A DNA stretch of 55,959 nt from positions 1,090,436 to 1,146,394 of the forward strand of contig CAMPET010000002.1 of NCBI GenBank assembly GCA_946803715.1, in the 5' to 3' direction. How positions within the stretch are numbered: position 1 is the stretch's first letter; every line of letters starts with the position of its first letter. This DNA comes from Beroe ovata (Eukaryota; Ctenophora; Nuda; Beroida; Beroidae). The position numbers were made by a program, and so were the translations under genes. Under the pieces are notes generated by a model. The model worked only from the letters and a program-made list of their open reading frames with translations, was not told the DNA's origin and did not search any database. This document shows, piece by piece, positions 1 to 12,754 of the stretch.

Positions 1-54
1 CCCCAACTCCTCACCCCCTCCCATCTTACACCCCACTCCTCCCTCCCACGGCAG

Positions 55-2304
55 AGAGCTGTGTTGCACCACGATCTGGAGATTGAGCTGTCTGACAGAC
101 GGAAAGTGCCTATCTGTCACGTGGCAAGCAACGTACTGGAAAACATCCCATCACTTCCCCTGACAGTGACCAGTGAGGAGAGGAAAGCACAGCTCCTCAT
201 CTCAGAAAATGTTAGGCATGAGAGAGGGAGTTGATTTTACACAAGATTTTGCTGAAATTGTTTCTCTAAATTTTGTTATCTTCAAGTTGTGAAATGAATT
301 AATTATACTCTGAAATACAATGAAGCACAACGAAGTACAATGGTAATACTCTGAAATTAACCGAAATTAACTAATTAATTAATTAATTAACAACGAATAT
401 CCCAGGATACGGCGAGTTTGGAAGCTATCCAGGATCAGAACAGGATGTTTCCCTATCTGACTGATATCCTAACAAAGCTACCACCCTCCCTCGGACTTAT
501 GTTGGAAGTCAAAGCAGATCTGCCTGAAGAGGTGCGTGAATCGCGCGATTTTCAAATCTGCTGATTAAATCTGGTGCAAATGTGACAGGTATTATACACG
601 ATTTATTGATTGATTATTGACAATGTGAGATCTTTGACACAAGACAAGTCGGACGAATACTTCGTCATCATAGTCACTGAATGCCAAATTGATCTGCCAA
701 AAGGTCTGTCGATCCCAGTGGACCAAAAGCCAAATCATTGTGTAGGTCCAATAGTGAGGGGTTAAGGTACCAAACGGGGATAACTCGCCCCAAGTATTTA
801 GCCACTGAGTTCAGGTCCTGGCCAACTCCGGCGAAACTCCAACTTCGATAGGGGTCTTTGAATAAAACACAAGGTTAAATTCAATAAAATTCAATAAAAT
901 TCAATAAAAGGTTAAATTCAATAATTATTATTGATATTCTCAGTTGTGTAACTCGGATCGTGATGTACCTAATGTGGGAACAAGAGTTGTGTTTCCCATT
1001 ATTTCTGCACTATGTAATGAATCGCATTGAGTGTTTGACATGGTTTGAACAGTGTGACTAGACGTAACAGCGTAACATGGGCAGTAAACTAAACAAATCG
1101 ATCAGGAAATAATCAACTCGTTATTAAGTTGTTACCTCGTAATTAACTCGTTAATTGCTCGTTTCAGGGTATGGCCCGAGTTGAATACCACACTGACAGA
1201 AATGCGTATATCGATGTTATCCTGAGAGATCTGTTCGCTAACGCTGCAGACAGGAATATAATTCTATGCAGTTTCTGTCCAACCACATGTACACTGTAAG
1301 TATATTATGTACAATGTAAGTGCATTGTACACTGTAAGTACATGATAAAATGTAAGCATATTGTGTACAATGTAACCGCAATGTAACCTACACTTATTAA
1401 GTGTCGGTACTGTAGTCAGTAAATTTTCCGTCACTGACAATCGTTTCAGGTTACGGAACAAACAGGACCGATGGCCTGTGTTCATCATTTTACAGGGGTC
1501 CACGGAAACATACGTCGACTACTCAGATCACAGACTACGATGTTTGGATACCGCCGTTAACTTCGCTCTATCAGAAGATTTGCAAGTGCGTTGACGAGTT
1601 GTATTGTGTGTGTGTGTGCGCGTGCGCCTGTCTGTGTTTGTTTGTGTGTGTGATGTGTCTGTTTGTGTGTGATGTCTGTTTGTGTGTGTGTGTGTCTGTT
1701 TTTTGTCTGTGTCTACTGTCTGTGTGTGTGCGCCTGTGCGCGCCTCTAAATGTGACTGTGTGTGTGTCTGTCTGTCTGTCTGTTTGTCTGTGTGTTTGCC
1801 TGTGTATGTATGCGTGTGCCTGTGTGTGTGTTTGTGCGTGTGTAAATGTGTGTGTCTGCCATATCATTGCACATATTTTTTTCGGCGGAGCTTTATTCTA
1901 TGTGTTTTCACCCCACATTTCCCAGGGCGTCTCCTTGTTTTCGGGGCTTCTCCAAGAATACCCAAGCGTCACACTGAAGTCTATCAGAGACCGCGGTCTG
2001 AAGACTTTCGTTTGGGGATTCCACAACTGCCAAAAAGAGGTTAGCGGGAATTGCCAGAATTTTTCAATATAGTTCACCTTCTCTGTATTATAGGGGGCTA
2101 TGTGGAACGTGCATGAATGTCAGTATTTGAAAAAATCCTTAAAGTGTTTTGCACAGCCCCCGTATTATGGTGTTTTTTATTCGATATCTTTTCCGAAATA
2201 CAAACACGCAGTTTCGGGCCAAGATGAGGACAGCCGGAGTGAATGGTATTATATACGACAGAATCTATGAAGAAGAACTAGAGAAGCGTGTTTCGTCAGC
2301 ATAA
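55..2304 (+). CDS. GPCPD1: GPCPD1-like glycerophosphocholine phosphodiesterase, C-terminal GDPD part (5' end outside window)
   Basis: Six exons join in frame: 55-210, 406-531, 1168-1295, 1450-1585, 1926-2039 and 2212-2304 (TAA), about 250 residues. The product resembles the catalytic GDPD half of animal GPCPD1/GDE5, which hydrolyses glycerophosphocholine to glycerol-3-phosphate and choline in the cytoplasm. Visible landmarks are VLHHDLEIELS (the HD segment of the GDPD active site), GLMLEVKADLPEE (the acidic, metal-binding E-x-K strand), NIILCSFCP, GLKTFVWG and the terminal AGVNGIIYDRIYE strand-helix typical of the family end. Phases agree at every junction. The N-terminal CBM20 starch-binding module known from the vertebrate protein would lie upstream of the window. 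Intron 4 is a TG-rich microsatellite and intron 3 repeats the donor sequence. Plain bacterial-type GDPD is less likely, given the match in the C-terminal third. Confidence 0.85.
1291..1382 (+). repeat. Tandem reiteration of a splice donor in GPCPD1 intron 3
   Basis: Starting at the real donor (ACT|GTAAGT at 1295/1296), the motif ACTGTAAGT/ATGTAAGT recurs three more times at about 20-24 bp spacing, together with TACAATGTA/CATTGTACA palindromic bits. Only the first copy joins in frame to the exon at 1450. Confidence 0.7.
1596..1862. repeat. TG-rich microsatellite tract
   Basis: Roughly 270 bp of imperfect TGTGTG/TGTCTG repeats in GPCPD1 intron 4. Long open frames on both strands here are simply the Cys/Val/Leu and Thr/His/Gln readings of the repeat. 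Confidence 0.9.
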
Positions 2305-4968
2305 TTAGACGCATCATATTATATGATAGTCTAGGAATACAGAGATTTTATTCATCAATGGATAGGGTGTTTTATTGTGTTTTAGGTATAATATGCGTCC
2401 GTTATTGTAAACTTGAGGAATAGAACGGGAATTATGATTTTTAAAAGCGATTACTTGTTTCTCCAAATAATGATGAGTTCTAGCCAATTTACCAATGACC
2501 TAAATCTTTCATTTCGACATTTGCCGTGAGAAATTTGTCTCATATGATATAAATTTCTCACAGTGATTGCTGTGTAATTACATTTATAACTATTAGGTTG
2601 AAATAGGTATTGCGTGTTTTTCAAGTTTTTAGTTTAGGACAGGATAGGATTTGTTATTATACTCTGTAAATATTCAGGAACTTATGAATCATGAAAGTAT
2701 GAATGATTATTAGAAAAATAGTATTATAGATAAGTATTATAAAATACGAATCTATGTTTCGTTTCAAATCATACCTTTCAGTATAGAATTGATGATTTTA
2801 ATGAATTTCTATTTCATGGAGTATGTATTTCTACTTCATACTCGGGAATTAGCCCGGAAGATTTTATTACAAGTATGTTCGAGGATGAAATTGTGTGTAT
2901 TCTCTTATTCTGTTAGTGTTATTTTGAAGATCAGTAATGGCTTCGTTGATGTATTCTATCATCAAAGATGTCACATTTATCATCTAAATTCTATGTATTC
3001 TATCATCAGAGATGCCAATTGATGCCTCATGTGTATCAACTCAAGATTTCACATCATAGGATTGGGGAAAATCTATCACTCTGTTGTCCAAATTTAAGCG
3101 TGTTCGTAAGGCGCGAATTATTCTGTCGATTGTCTTGAAAGCAATCGCGCGGCAAGCTAAATCATGCCTATAAGCTATTTAATGACCCGTACCGCGCGGC
3201 GCGGGCTTGACTGCCTTCAATAGGACCGGGTTTTGTAGTATTATTCCATACCTGCGGGGTTTTGCGCGCGCCGCTAGCGCTCGAGTTACAAAAGATCAAT
3301 GCTGTGTTTTATTGCAACATGAAAAGATTCAAAACAACACTACTCATCCTATTGATCATAAATGATCCCTCTTTCACACAATCACACACCGATAAGAGAA
3401 GGGTTATTTTCATGATTATAAAAACCCTAGAGGCTAGAATCAAGATGAGTATATGAGTCCCTTTGTGCAATTATTTGATGATTTATGAAAATAGCATAAA
3501 ATACAGGCAGTTCACAAGGTCGTGAATTTGGATTCAAACCAATGCTCAAAAAGATCTTATTTTGTCCCAGTTGAAATCTTGGCCAAAGAAACAATGTCAG
3601 AATTAGGACAGAGCTGATAAATCCTGGTCAGGCTCCATTCTATGATTTGTTCATTAATTCAGTAGTTGTTGACTGTCTCACTGTGTACAATGTTCAAACA
3701 TCTGAAACAACAAGTAAACAAGAATATGTGCAGATTGATATCCTAAAATAAAATTTCTTTTTGAAATTTCTTTCATGATATGAAGTACATGGTTGCCAAG
3801 TATTGGTTTGAACTGACTGATGGAAAATATTCCCAATTTTAGATTTTCAGAGTCTGCAGGCCATTCAGTCTAACCCATGCTTGGCACGTGTTGATTGCAT
3901 ACGATTTTTATACACTCCTGCAAGCAACTTCAATGTTTATGCTGTATAAGTGATTCCCTGACAAAACACCTCCAAAAATATAAAGCATGTCCTAACTTTA
4001 ACCCTGACCTTGACTCTAACAATAATCCTGAATGTAACCCTAACCCTGACAAACCGTTACACAATATGACTTACACCGCTGCTCAAGAACACAGTACTTC
4101 TAGTTTTCTTGATTGATGATGTCATTGTTAGATATTGAAAATGACAATCCTGGCATGCTATATTCAGTGGTGTTTTGTCCGGCCGTCCGGGGGTGTTTTG
4201 TCTGCTTACCGTATTAGTAAATGCCAACATGTGATTGTCTTGAATACCATAATCTTTGCTGGGTTCCAAGTTGACTCTATTGGAAACATTGCCCTGTAAT
4301 TTACATTCCCTGAAATACATGAGGTCATAAAAGATGTCCCTAAATAGGAACATTTACTTTTGCTCATTATTTCCCCCCACTATATACTGCAGTTTGTAAA
4401 ACAAATCATTTATGGTCTATTTGTTTTACTAACTTCCGTGAGTTGAAATAAGGAAAAAATAAATGATTCTATTAAGCATTAGCATTTTAAGAAACATCTA
4501 TAGCTTATTGTAGTTTTGCTCAAGCTGACATGTGACTTGTGAGTTTTGTGTTCATGTTGAAGCTTAGCACTCGTATTTTCACCATAATTAGAAACCAACC
4601 TTTAAAGCTATAATTAGATCCATCTCCTTCCAAATCATCCGTGGGTTCAATTACCTATCATAAATAGAATTATTGTACAACACTTATGGTCCTATTTATC
4701 ACCAATGTCACCAAGACATCCCCATTCCACACAGCAACTATGATTGCATATATTTCCAGGGTTTGATAGGTAATCTGCCTGTGAAAATCTGGATATATCT
4801 GTGGTTAAGACTCTTGAGTATGACAATATATAATAAGACATATTTATGTTTTACAATTTACATGACAGGAAATCAAGCCTAAGGAAACTGAGCTACAGAA
4901 TTTTTTGATTCGAATGATTCGGAATTATGCGGGAATGTTATCTTGCAGAATCATGTTTGTGCTAGGTT
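2305..4968. other. Gene-free interval between GPCPD1 3' end and the mosaic gene 3' end
   Basis: AT-rich, with no open frame that has splice sites and protein-like composition. It holds a GC-rich patch at 3110-3285 (GCGCG motifs of the kind seen in the palindromic elements elsewhere) and a short degenerate TAACCC-like stretch near 3990-4055. Unidentified 3' exons of the minus-strand mosaic gene could lie at its right end, but none could be joined in phase with confidence. Confidence 0.5.
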
Positions 4969-5084
4969 TTATTTTGCAGGCTCAATTCCCGCAAATAAGA
5001 TATGATGCATGTGGAGGGGCTCTGTGTGCAGGCACATAATGGGTGTGTGTGTGTGTGTTTTGTGTGTGTTTTCAGCCCTACCAC

Positions 5085-8000
5085 CTGGGTTAACACAGGT
5101 GGGTCTTATCATGTAGTTGAAGTCATAATCTTTAGTGCAGGTGATCACATCACTTCCTATAAGTGTCAAGCCCTCATTGCATGCTACTTTGAGCTCTGTG
5201 TGATACTCAATTGGGAAAACTACATCCCCGATTATTGAGAGATTATCCTCCACAAACAGTCCGTTACAGTAATCTGCAATGAAGAAGCAATGAGTACAAA
5301 ATTGCTTTGAAATCTGTTATAGATATATACCAAGTCAATAGACATCAATAAAAGGACGAGACACAAAACAAAAAAGCTATTATTTCATGTTGCAAACTGG
5401 CAAACCTCTCATGCAAATTGGGACTTGATCCATTTGGAATTCATATTCTTTGACACAAGTCAACACTGATGATCCACTGTGGGTATATCCATCCTCACAC
5501 GTGATATCAACTTCTGTCCCAACTACGACAGGGAATTGGATCGCTGTCACCATATTTTCTAAGTTGTGTAAGCCGATACATTCGTCTGTAAGAACATGTT
5601 TGATAAGTGAAGATTTTGAAATTCAATAACATAGCTTTGGCACATAATCTTCAAACTCTTACCTAGAATACATTCGGGGGCGGTCGTGTACTGAAAAGTA
5701 GTCCCACTTTTGCAGGTCATCAAGTTCGACCCACCCATCGAATAGCTGATCATGCAAGTCACGCGAATAATCTCACCAAACAGAACTGGAAATTCCACTT
5801 CTTCTCCAGGGACAATATTCATCATATCCTCTGGCAGACCGTAGCATTTGTCTGAGACAGAGAAAGAAATGAAGCAGCATTCTTAAAGTGACACAATAAG
5901 TTATACGCATGGTTATTGGTTACTATATCCTTATATTCACATCTAACCTATTTCACACACTGGCTCTTCAGTAAAGTCGAAGGTGGAATCTATTACACAG
6001 GTAGCTGTACTTTGTCCACTTGACATGCTGTAGCCTTCATTGCAAGCAACATAAACCATTTCCCCATTCTTGATAGGAAATTCGGTTTCAGTTTGCAGAT
6101 TCTTCTCACCAGGCAGTTCTGTACAGGTGTCTGAAAATGATAATGAATCATTCATTTTTGTTATCACCTATTCACCTATTCTCTTGATGTAATTTTCCCT
6201 TCCGGATTACCTACCCTTATACCATTTAACACCTCAATCTAATCTGTATAAATCTCCAGTCTCCACTATAGATTTGATGGCTTATTTATTTTATCCTAAA
6301 CCGCGCATCTTCCCTGTCAGTATCCTCACCGATTGGGTTACACTTGGGCTTGTCATTGTAACTGAATGATGTTCCATCTTCACATGTCATGGTATCATCA
6401 CCTCTGAGCTCCGTGTTACAGCTGAGATCACAGTAAACGTTCACCGTGGTGCCGTGGTCCACAGGAAAAGACGCATCGCTCACGAGACATGCTATTTCTT
6501 CAGGAATTCCAGAGCAGGTATCTAGGAATAACGGATGAGGTGAAAGCTGAGATTTACTATTCTATCTTTCGATGTTTGCTAGCCCTTCTTTTTCATTTTG
6601 GGTTCATGCAGAGTACAGATGTGATACCTAAAAGTTTACAAAGAGCCTTGTTTTACTAACTTTTCACACACGCTATCGACTCTGTAGCATGAGCAAAGGT
6701 AGAATCTCTGACACACGTGATGAGACTGGATCCGTGAAGGGAGAAACCGGCAGCACAGGAAACAGCTACCAGTTGTCCATGGTAAACGGGAAACACCGTG
6801 TCACTCACCAAGTTGGTTATGTCCGGCAATTGGAAGCAGGTATCTGAAAGTGTGTTTGTTATTATGTTACCAACTCTATATTCAATGTTCATCAATCATA
6901 ATGGGACATAGTGCTTTGGAATCCGTCTTTAGACCCCGTCAGTAGTGCCTACCTCTCACACATGCTGGTTTATTGACAAAGTCGTATAGTCTATCCTTTC
7001 TGCAAGTGACCACGCGATCTCCTGTTAGAGAATACCCTGTATCACAAGTCAGTTCCACTTCAGTACCGGGTCTAACAGGAAAACTAGTAGAACTCCCCAT
7101 GAAGCTCCACTCTCTAGCCAATCCAAAGCAGGAATCTTGGGGGGAGGAAATCTTTAGATAAGGCACTCTGATTGATGATTGTGTAAAAAATAAATGCTTT
7201 TGTTTTAGGAGCGCCTACCACAGCCAGTTTGCATTGTGTTCGCAAGACTGTGAGATGGACAAGGCAAACACATCCCTGCCCCTTCCCCACTGTAGTGGCT
7301 GTCAGGACACATTTGGCAGCTTTCCAATTCTGAACTTCGGTATTGTCCAGCATCACAGGCCACTGAACAGGATACGTCATTGTAGTCTCAGTTATCTCGG
7401 TGATGTTACCTATTTCTCAATAGATGTGAATGCTGACTTACCACATGCGAAACTATTGGTCGCCTTTGAAAAATGCACAAAATATCCGATTTCGCATGAT
7501 TCACATGCCGTCCCGTCCGAACGTTTGAATGAAGCTCCTCCGCAAACACCTATGTGCAATGATATGAAATCAGGGGGCTGGCAAGCCCCCCGCGGCATCT
7601 GTAGGGAACGTTGACCGTGCGAGCAAAAAGGGCCCGAAGGGCCCTTTTTGCGAGCTCGCTCACCGAGGCGGCCCGAAGGGCCGACTTGGTGAGCTTTACG
7701 CGTTTATGTAACGCGCGGAAAGCTGTGGAGCTTGCCAGACCCTACTATATGTTTTTGCGGATTAGCCGAATTTCGACCGCTCATATTTGTCTGATTGCTA
7801 TGAAACTTTATATTCCGTCTATTTGGACCATAGAGAGGTAGCAACCAAAATTTCAAGTGAATCGGATAATAAATGACGAAGTTACAGCGATTTGAAAACG
7901 CCAAAATCGAGGGTGTTCTTGGCAAAAAGGGCTACCCTATATATATAGATAGAGACATACCGATAGAGGACACTTTTTACATCAAAAGTGGTCCCTCTTT

Positions 8001-10022
8001 GAACATTCATAACTCCTAAACCGCAGATGATACAAAATATTCCGACCCTGAGATGGAAAGAAGAGAGATAGGGCTTTTTAAAACAGNCCATTTCATCAGG
8101 GCACGGAGTACACGATGAATCTCGGTTTGGATAGCTGGTGAATGTGTTTGCTGGGCAATCTTCGCATGTGTCCGTGTCAGAGGATAGATATTGCCCGCTC
8201 TCACAGTCGGGCCCGGTCACTGCGTGATACAAGTGTTATCCTGACAGTCTCGTGCATATGATATTGGCGTTTGATCATAAATTCAGAGCGGTTTTTTGAA
8301 TTGTGTTTTCAGTGGGTAATTATATTGAATAGTTCATCTTATGCATATTGCATCGATACACTAGAAACTGGTTCCATGTTATGGATATCTTGACATGGCG
8401 ACAGCAGTAGCACCTTAGAGATAGTTTCTGTGGAAATGGGCTATGTTACTACCTGTCAATGTTACATTAGCACTCCAGAGTCTACCAAATGGGAAGCTTT
8501 CATAATCCACGTAACACTTGTACACTCCCTCGTCTTCAAGTTCGACACTGGTGATTTCCATACAGCTGTAGCCAGTCTGTGAAGTAGATAATCATTAAGT
8601 AGGTAATCATTTAGTGTCTCGAGGAATGCTAATTATTGCTTTCATTGCTCCTACTTACTCATTAATAGTTACTCACATTCTGTTCGACAACAGTGATTGT
8701 TCCCCTTCCATCTAGCCACACCTCTGTTATAACCTCCTCCAAGCCTTTGAACCAGCCGGCTGCAATTCCACCCCACTCCCACTTGAAGTTGCAACAGAAA
8801 TCCAGTGGAGCTCCCACTGTTGACTGTATCTCAGCAGAAGTAATATATGGATCCTCCCGGACGATTACGACGTAGGAGATGGTTTCGGTATAGTACAGTT
8901 TCTTGTTGTGCACACACAGCGCAACTTTAGATTCACGAGCTCTACAGATTACAACAGCTGGGAATGGCATTATTTTGTGACATGTTACTGGTACTGGTTC
9001 ACGAAATTGTTAACACTTCACCTCAGGTTCAACTCACTCCCATCAGGTGTCGTAGCTACAGCACCGTACTGTCCCGAAAATGTTTCTGTGTAGATGGTTC
9101 CTTCGAGGGTTTCATATGTGCTGTAATGGGGAATGAACAATTTTTTGACAAAGTTCTGACCTCCCTATGCCTATTGCCCCTGTTCTACGTTTTGAGCATT
9201 TCCCATGGCCTAAGAACTGCTATAAAAGTATTAATTCTGTCTCCGCCTTTCAAATTAGTACCCAAGACCATGCCTTAAAGTGTCATTGATATACTTTCAT
9301 AATATAAGTTCATACGACCGAATTGCTTATAGAATTATAGGGCCTTGCAAACCTTCGCGCGAATTATTAAGGCCAAAACTATTTCATTATTAACCATTGA
9401 TTATTTCACAAATTTCATCAACAAATCCCATTGTGGAACGGTGCGAAACGACAATTTACACTTTTCACTCTACATCCAGTTCTTGTTACCTTGTTTGTTT
9501 GACCTCAAACCCTTCGTTAACGTGTATGTAATAGCATTGATTAGGCTCAAGGCACTCCACATACGCAGCATTTATTGTATCTTCATTACTTGTTTGAACG
9601 TAGCAACACCCCATGAAGTCGCCCTGAGAGATGCGATTTGTTACCCTCCGGAATAACCATGTACTTAGCTGTTGAGCTGTATCAGACAACACTCACACTT
9701 GCAATGATGAACGAATAAGGAGTGGGCTCTGCCATCATTAAATAGTTTCCGCCTTTCTCATTTGTTCCAAGGAGAAGTTTATCATCACAAAAATAATATG
9801 CAGCACGGCTTAGGGAATAAAAGCCTGCGAAAATAGCACCTGTCAATTTTTGTTGCAGAGTCGCAGACAACATTTTTTGCTCCATATATAGAGTGATAGA
9901 GAAGGAGTCTTATTTTGGTCAGTGGGCACTCATAAAAGGTAATACTTAGTAACGTAGTAGTTGGACTCACGTGATTCAACACAAGATGACAAGAATAGAC
10001 CGATAATCAGGATATGAATCAT
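5085..10022 (-). CDS. Mosaic secreted or membrane protein: signal peptide, Ig-like domain, Cys-rich GCC2/GCC3 repeats, seven sushi (CCP) modules
   Basis: Exons in gene order: 9971-10022 (ATG at 10022; MIHILIIGLFLSSCVES signal peptide), 9697-9824, 9490-9623, 9022-9120, 8677-8941 plus 8453-8576 (Ig-like fold; Cys and DEGVYKCYV), about 8090-8219, 7442-7549 and 7219-7362 (Cys-rich, CPANTF/CQMCPDSHYS, GCC2/GCC3 or TNFR-like), then seven sushi exons 6953-7135, 6661-6843, 6330-6521, 5948-6130, 5663-5851, 5406-5585 and 5085-5273. Each sushi exon begins D-x-C and holds the later Cys pair with Gly/Tyr. All have phase 1-1 borders, the classic shuffling pattern. The role is probably adhesion, recognition or complement-like binding outside the cell; this is inference from domains. 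A single N at 8087 cuts the first Cys-rich exon. The 3' end, with any membrane segment, was not resolved. It resembles sushi/Ig/GCC mosaics such as SVEP1-type proteins, but no specific orthologue is claimed. Confidence 0.8.
7573..7690. repeat. Multi-hairpin element (GGGCCC-GAA-GGGCCC family), copy 1
   Basis: Three hairpins in a row: GGGGGCT-GGCA-AGCCCCC, then a 13-bp stem GCAAAAAGGGCCC closed by GAA, then GCTCACC...GGTGAGC enclosing CGGCCCGAAGGGCCG. It lies in an intron of the mosaic gene, and its first 80 bp recur inverted at 43154-43233. No coding capacity. Confidence 0.75.
8087..8087. other. Single-N assembly join
   Basis: The N falls inside a Cys-rich exon of the mosaic gene, directly after CPDEM, so the exon's end and donor are missing. 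The DNA on the low-coordinate side does not continue the domain. Confidence 0.8.
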
Positions 10023-11266
10023 TTCTATGTCCTATGGGAGATGAATCTAGCACCAGGAAATGTTACACACATGAGAGAGAGAGTGGTGTCACTAGGAAAT
10101 GTGGCACCTATCACTAGAAAAAAAGTGAATAGCTAGCTCTGCTTGTCGTCAACTCGAGAAATGGATGGTCCCTTTCTTCAGTCATATTTTGTAGTCCATC
10201 GCGGAAAATGAGCTGTAGAATTATAGAAAAGGCAGAAGGCCCCTATTTAGCAAGATGTCGGATAGCGGATCCCAGAAGCTCATGACGAATTTATTATACG
10301 ATAAAATTAGATAGGGGTTTCTTATTGTTCAGCAATTTGGGGGGGGGGGGGNATAATCATTAGCATCCATTTTTGGGCGCATGAGATAAAAGAAGATGAG
10401 GGAATGCATGTCTTTGTCTAGTATCTGCTTCAAACGATTTACTTGGAGGTGATAGGTATGACCTACTCGCTGCCTCCTCTCGCTGCCCCTACTCACCACT
10501 ATCTTTTTATCTCTTCATTAGCAATGAATGCTAATGATTATGAGACCCGATTACTCCCCTCCTTATTATTGATAAGAGGAATTTTGATTTACACATTTAC
10601 GTATATGAGCAAGATCTGAGCAATGATTATTTTGTAGTAAACCAATTATTTGCTTTTCACATGTTATGTGGGTAAAAAAGCTGCATCACAGACGGATTTC
10701 TCACAGTTGTCAGTGAAAACTGTAGAATTTCAAGGTGTCTCATCGTCAGAAGATCGACTGTTTAACACTTTAACAGCAGTGTCGTCCCCACTGTCTAGCC
10801 CGGATCAGCTACAGCCTCGCTCAGAACTCGTACTGGATCAACAATTTTGAGGGATCACCGCCAGATGGAACACCGGTAATCATATTTCTCTGGAGAGATG
10901 GAATATGACAAATTCAAATTAATTATTGGGAAAACACGGGTAGTAGAATACTTCCTGTCCTCGATGGAGGCGGTTGAAAACCGCCTGGTGCAAAAGGAGG
11001 GAGAGACCCTACAACTGGTCAGGGATCACCTACCTATGTTGTTCCAGCGTGACAGTAATCGGCCAAGGTATAGCGCGATGTGCATCTCAGAAAATTTATA
11101 CCTCCAATTTTTAAGCTGGTCGTAATAGAAGCTTTAAAGCGATAAAAATCAGCGCTAAGCCCTGGAACTTATTTGATGACCAATTTCACGATTTTTGTGA
11201 TTATGAGCCGATGCTTTTCCTGCAATCCAGATCAAGTCAGTCACCTTAACGTATTTCCTTGTTAGA
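10023..11266. other. Intergenic region between divergent mosaic gene and eIF3I
   Basis: Contains a G13 run ending at a single N (10352), and an imperfect inverted repeat (ATAATCATTAGCATCCATT near 10353 against AATGAATGCTAATGATTAT near 10524). A protein-like but unassigned stretch lies at 10640-11125 (open frame from ATG 10898 with a GKTRVVEYFLSSMEAVENRL segment). I could not link that stretch to splice sites, so it may be a gene remnant, an upstream exon or chance. Confidence 0.4.
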
Positions 11267-12754
11267 ATGAAGCCCATTCTTCTCCAAGCACACGAGAGGT
11301 CACTCACGAAGATACTGTACAACAAAGATGGTGACCTCCTTTTTACTGCTTCAAAAGACTATCTCCCGAATGTTTGGTGGTCAATTAATGGAGAGAGGCT
11401 CGGGACATATCAGGGACACAAGGGTACAATATGGGATATGGCTATCAGCAGTGATACCATGAGGCTGGTAACAGCCTCCGCTGATCTATCATCAGTTGTT
11501 TGGGATACAGAAACTGGTAAATGCGAATTGCAAGTTTGTAAAAAAGTTATAATACCTCACATACTGAGATTGAGATTTTCTGCTCTAATTATATAATTGT
11601 TAACCTCCTTTAATAAATGATCCATAAATGGATTGATGAAATGTATTGATACTATACACTATACAGGTAAAAGCATTTTCTCACTGACCGCTAAATCTCC
11701 TGTTCGTTCTTGTGGCTTCTCACTGACAGACAATATCCTGTGTATGACCACTGACAAAGCTATGAATCAGCCGTGTTTCATACAGTTCTATGATCTCAGA
11801 GCTAAGGAACAGGTATTGACTTGTTTCCTTTTCACGCCAATTCCTCCTTGTTCGCTTGTAATGATCGAATAATATGCTCTTTTGTAGCAATGAGGCTGCC
11901 TACACCACGGCCTTTATGGTCGTCTACGTCTTTATGCACTTGTGACTCGATTTTTTACCCGGTGATTCTTCTATTTTAACACAAAGCCAGCTTCATGTGG
12001 GTCACCGAGCAAATAATTGATTCATCATTGCTCACTGAGCATTACCTATCAGTATGAATGTTCACTGCCCATTTTACCAAGAGCCGTATTTCAGATAGAA
12101 ACGAACACGCCGTTCAGAAGTATCGAGATTGAAGACTCCAAAGTGAACAGAATGGTATGGGGAACTGTAGAAGATTACGTCATTACTGGACATGAAAATG
12201 GACAGATATGTCAGTATGATTGGAAAACGGGTAAGTCACAGTTTTAAATAGTTCTTCTCATTTGTAGAAATATGTGGAAATTGCCTCTCACACCTAATTT
12301 GTTTCCAGGAGAGCGTCTACGTGTTGACCACTCCCATGAACTCCTAATCAAAGATCTGCAACTCTCCAAGGACAGAACAATGTTGATCACCGCCTCAAAG
12401 GACACAACTTCTAAACTCTTTGACGCGAAAACCTTCCAACCTCTCAAATCGTTCAAAACAGACAGACCGGTGAATAGTGCCGCCATATCTCCGATAAAGC
12501 ACCACATTCTGCTGGGCGGAGGCCAGGAAGCTATGGAGGTCACAACATCTCACGCAAAGAGTGGGAAATTTGAGGCCCGGTTCTTCCATCTCATTTTCGA
12601 GGAGGAAATAGGCAGGGTAAAGGGACATTTCGGTCCTATCAACACACTGGCGTTCCACCCAAGTGGAAAGCAGTATGCCAGTGGGGCAGAGGATGGTTAT
12701 GTGAGAGTTCATGATTTCGATCAGAGTTACTACGACTTTGAATACGAGTTCTGA
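11267..12754 (+). CDS. EIF3I: Eukaryotic translation initiation factor 3 subunit I (WD40 propeller)
   Basis: Four exons, 11267-11516, 11667-11812, 12095-12230 and 12309-12754, give 978 bp and 325 residues, the usual length of animal eIF3i. It starts [19 protein letters not shown], close to the near-invariant start of the family. WD40 blades are visible as DLLFTASKD...[24 protein letters not shown]...[14 protein letters not shown], the blade ending in FYDLR, and [15 protein letters not shown]. The signature [11 protein letters not shown] and the end [20 protein letters not shown]...EYEF are eIF3i-specific. The protein scaffolds eIF3 on the 40S ribosome in the cytoplasm. Junction phases are consistent (1, 0, 1). 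CSE1L begins only 207 bp downstream on the same strand, so the intergenic DNA must hold both the eIF3I 3' end signals and the CSE1L promoter. Confidence 0.95.

Noticed and set aside
1571-2072. Long Cys/Val-rich and Thr/His-rich open frames on both strands
   Set aside because: They are readings of the TG/CA microsatellite in a GPCPD1 intron.
3985-4055. TAACCC-like stretch resembling telomeric repeat
   Set aside because: Too degenerate and short; not a tandem hexamer array.
4209-4308. Possible exon (GECKLQGNVSNRVNLEP frame) with good splice sites
   Set aside because: More than one frame is open and the phase does not decide between them; no module recognised.
4703-4778. Possible further 3' exon of the mosaic gene with a hydrophobic frame
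   Set aside because: It has acceptor and donor, but entering from the last sushi exon (phase 1) it hits a stop; the hydrophobic reading needs another phase.
7410-7598. Long minus-strand frame starting near 7598
   Set aside because: Its N-terminal part is intron and hairpin element; only 7442-7549 is a phased exon.
10650-11125. Two consecutive plus-strand frames before eIF3I
   Set aside because: The first starts with TTG rather than ATG and neither has convincing splice borders; kept only as an unassigned stretch.
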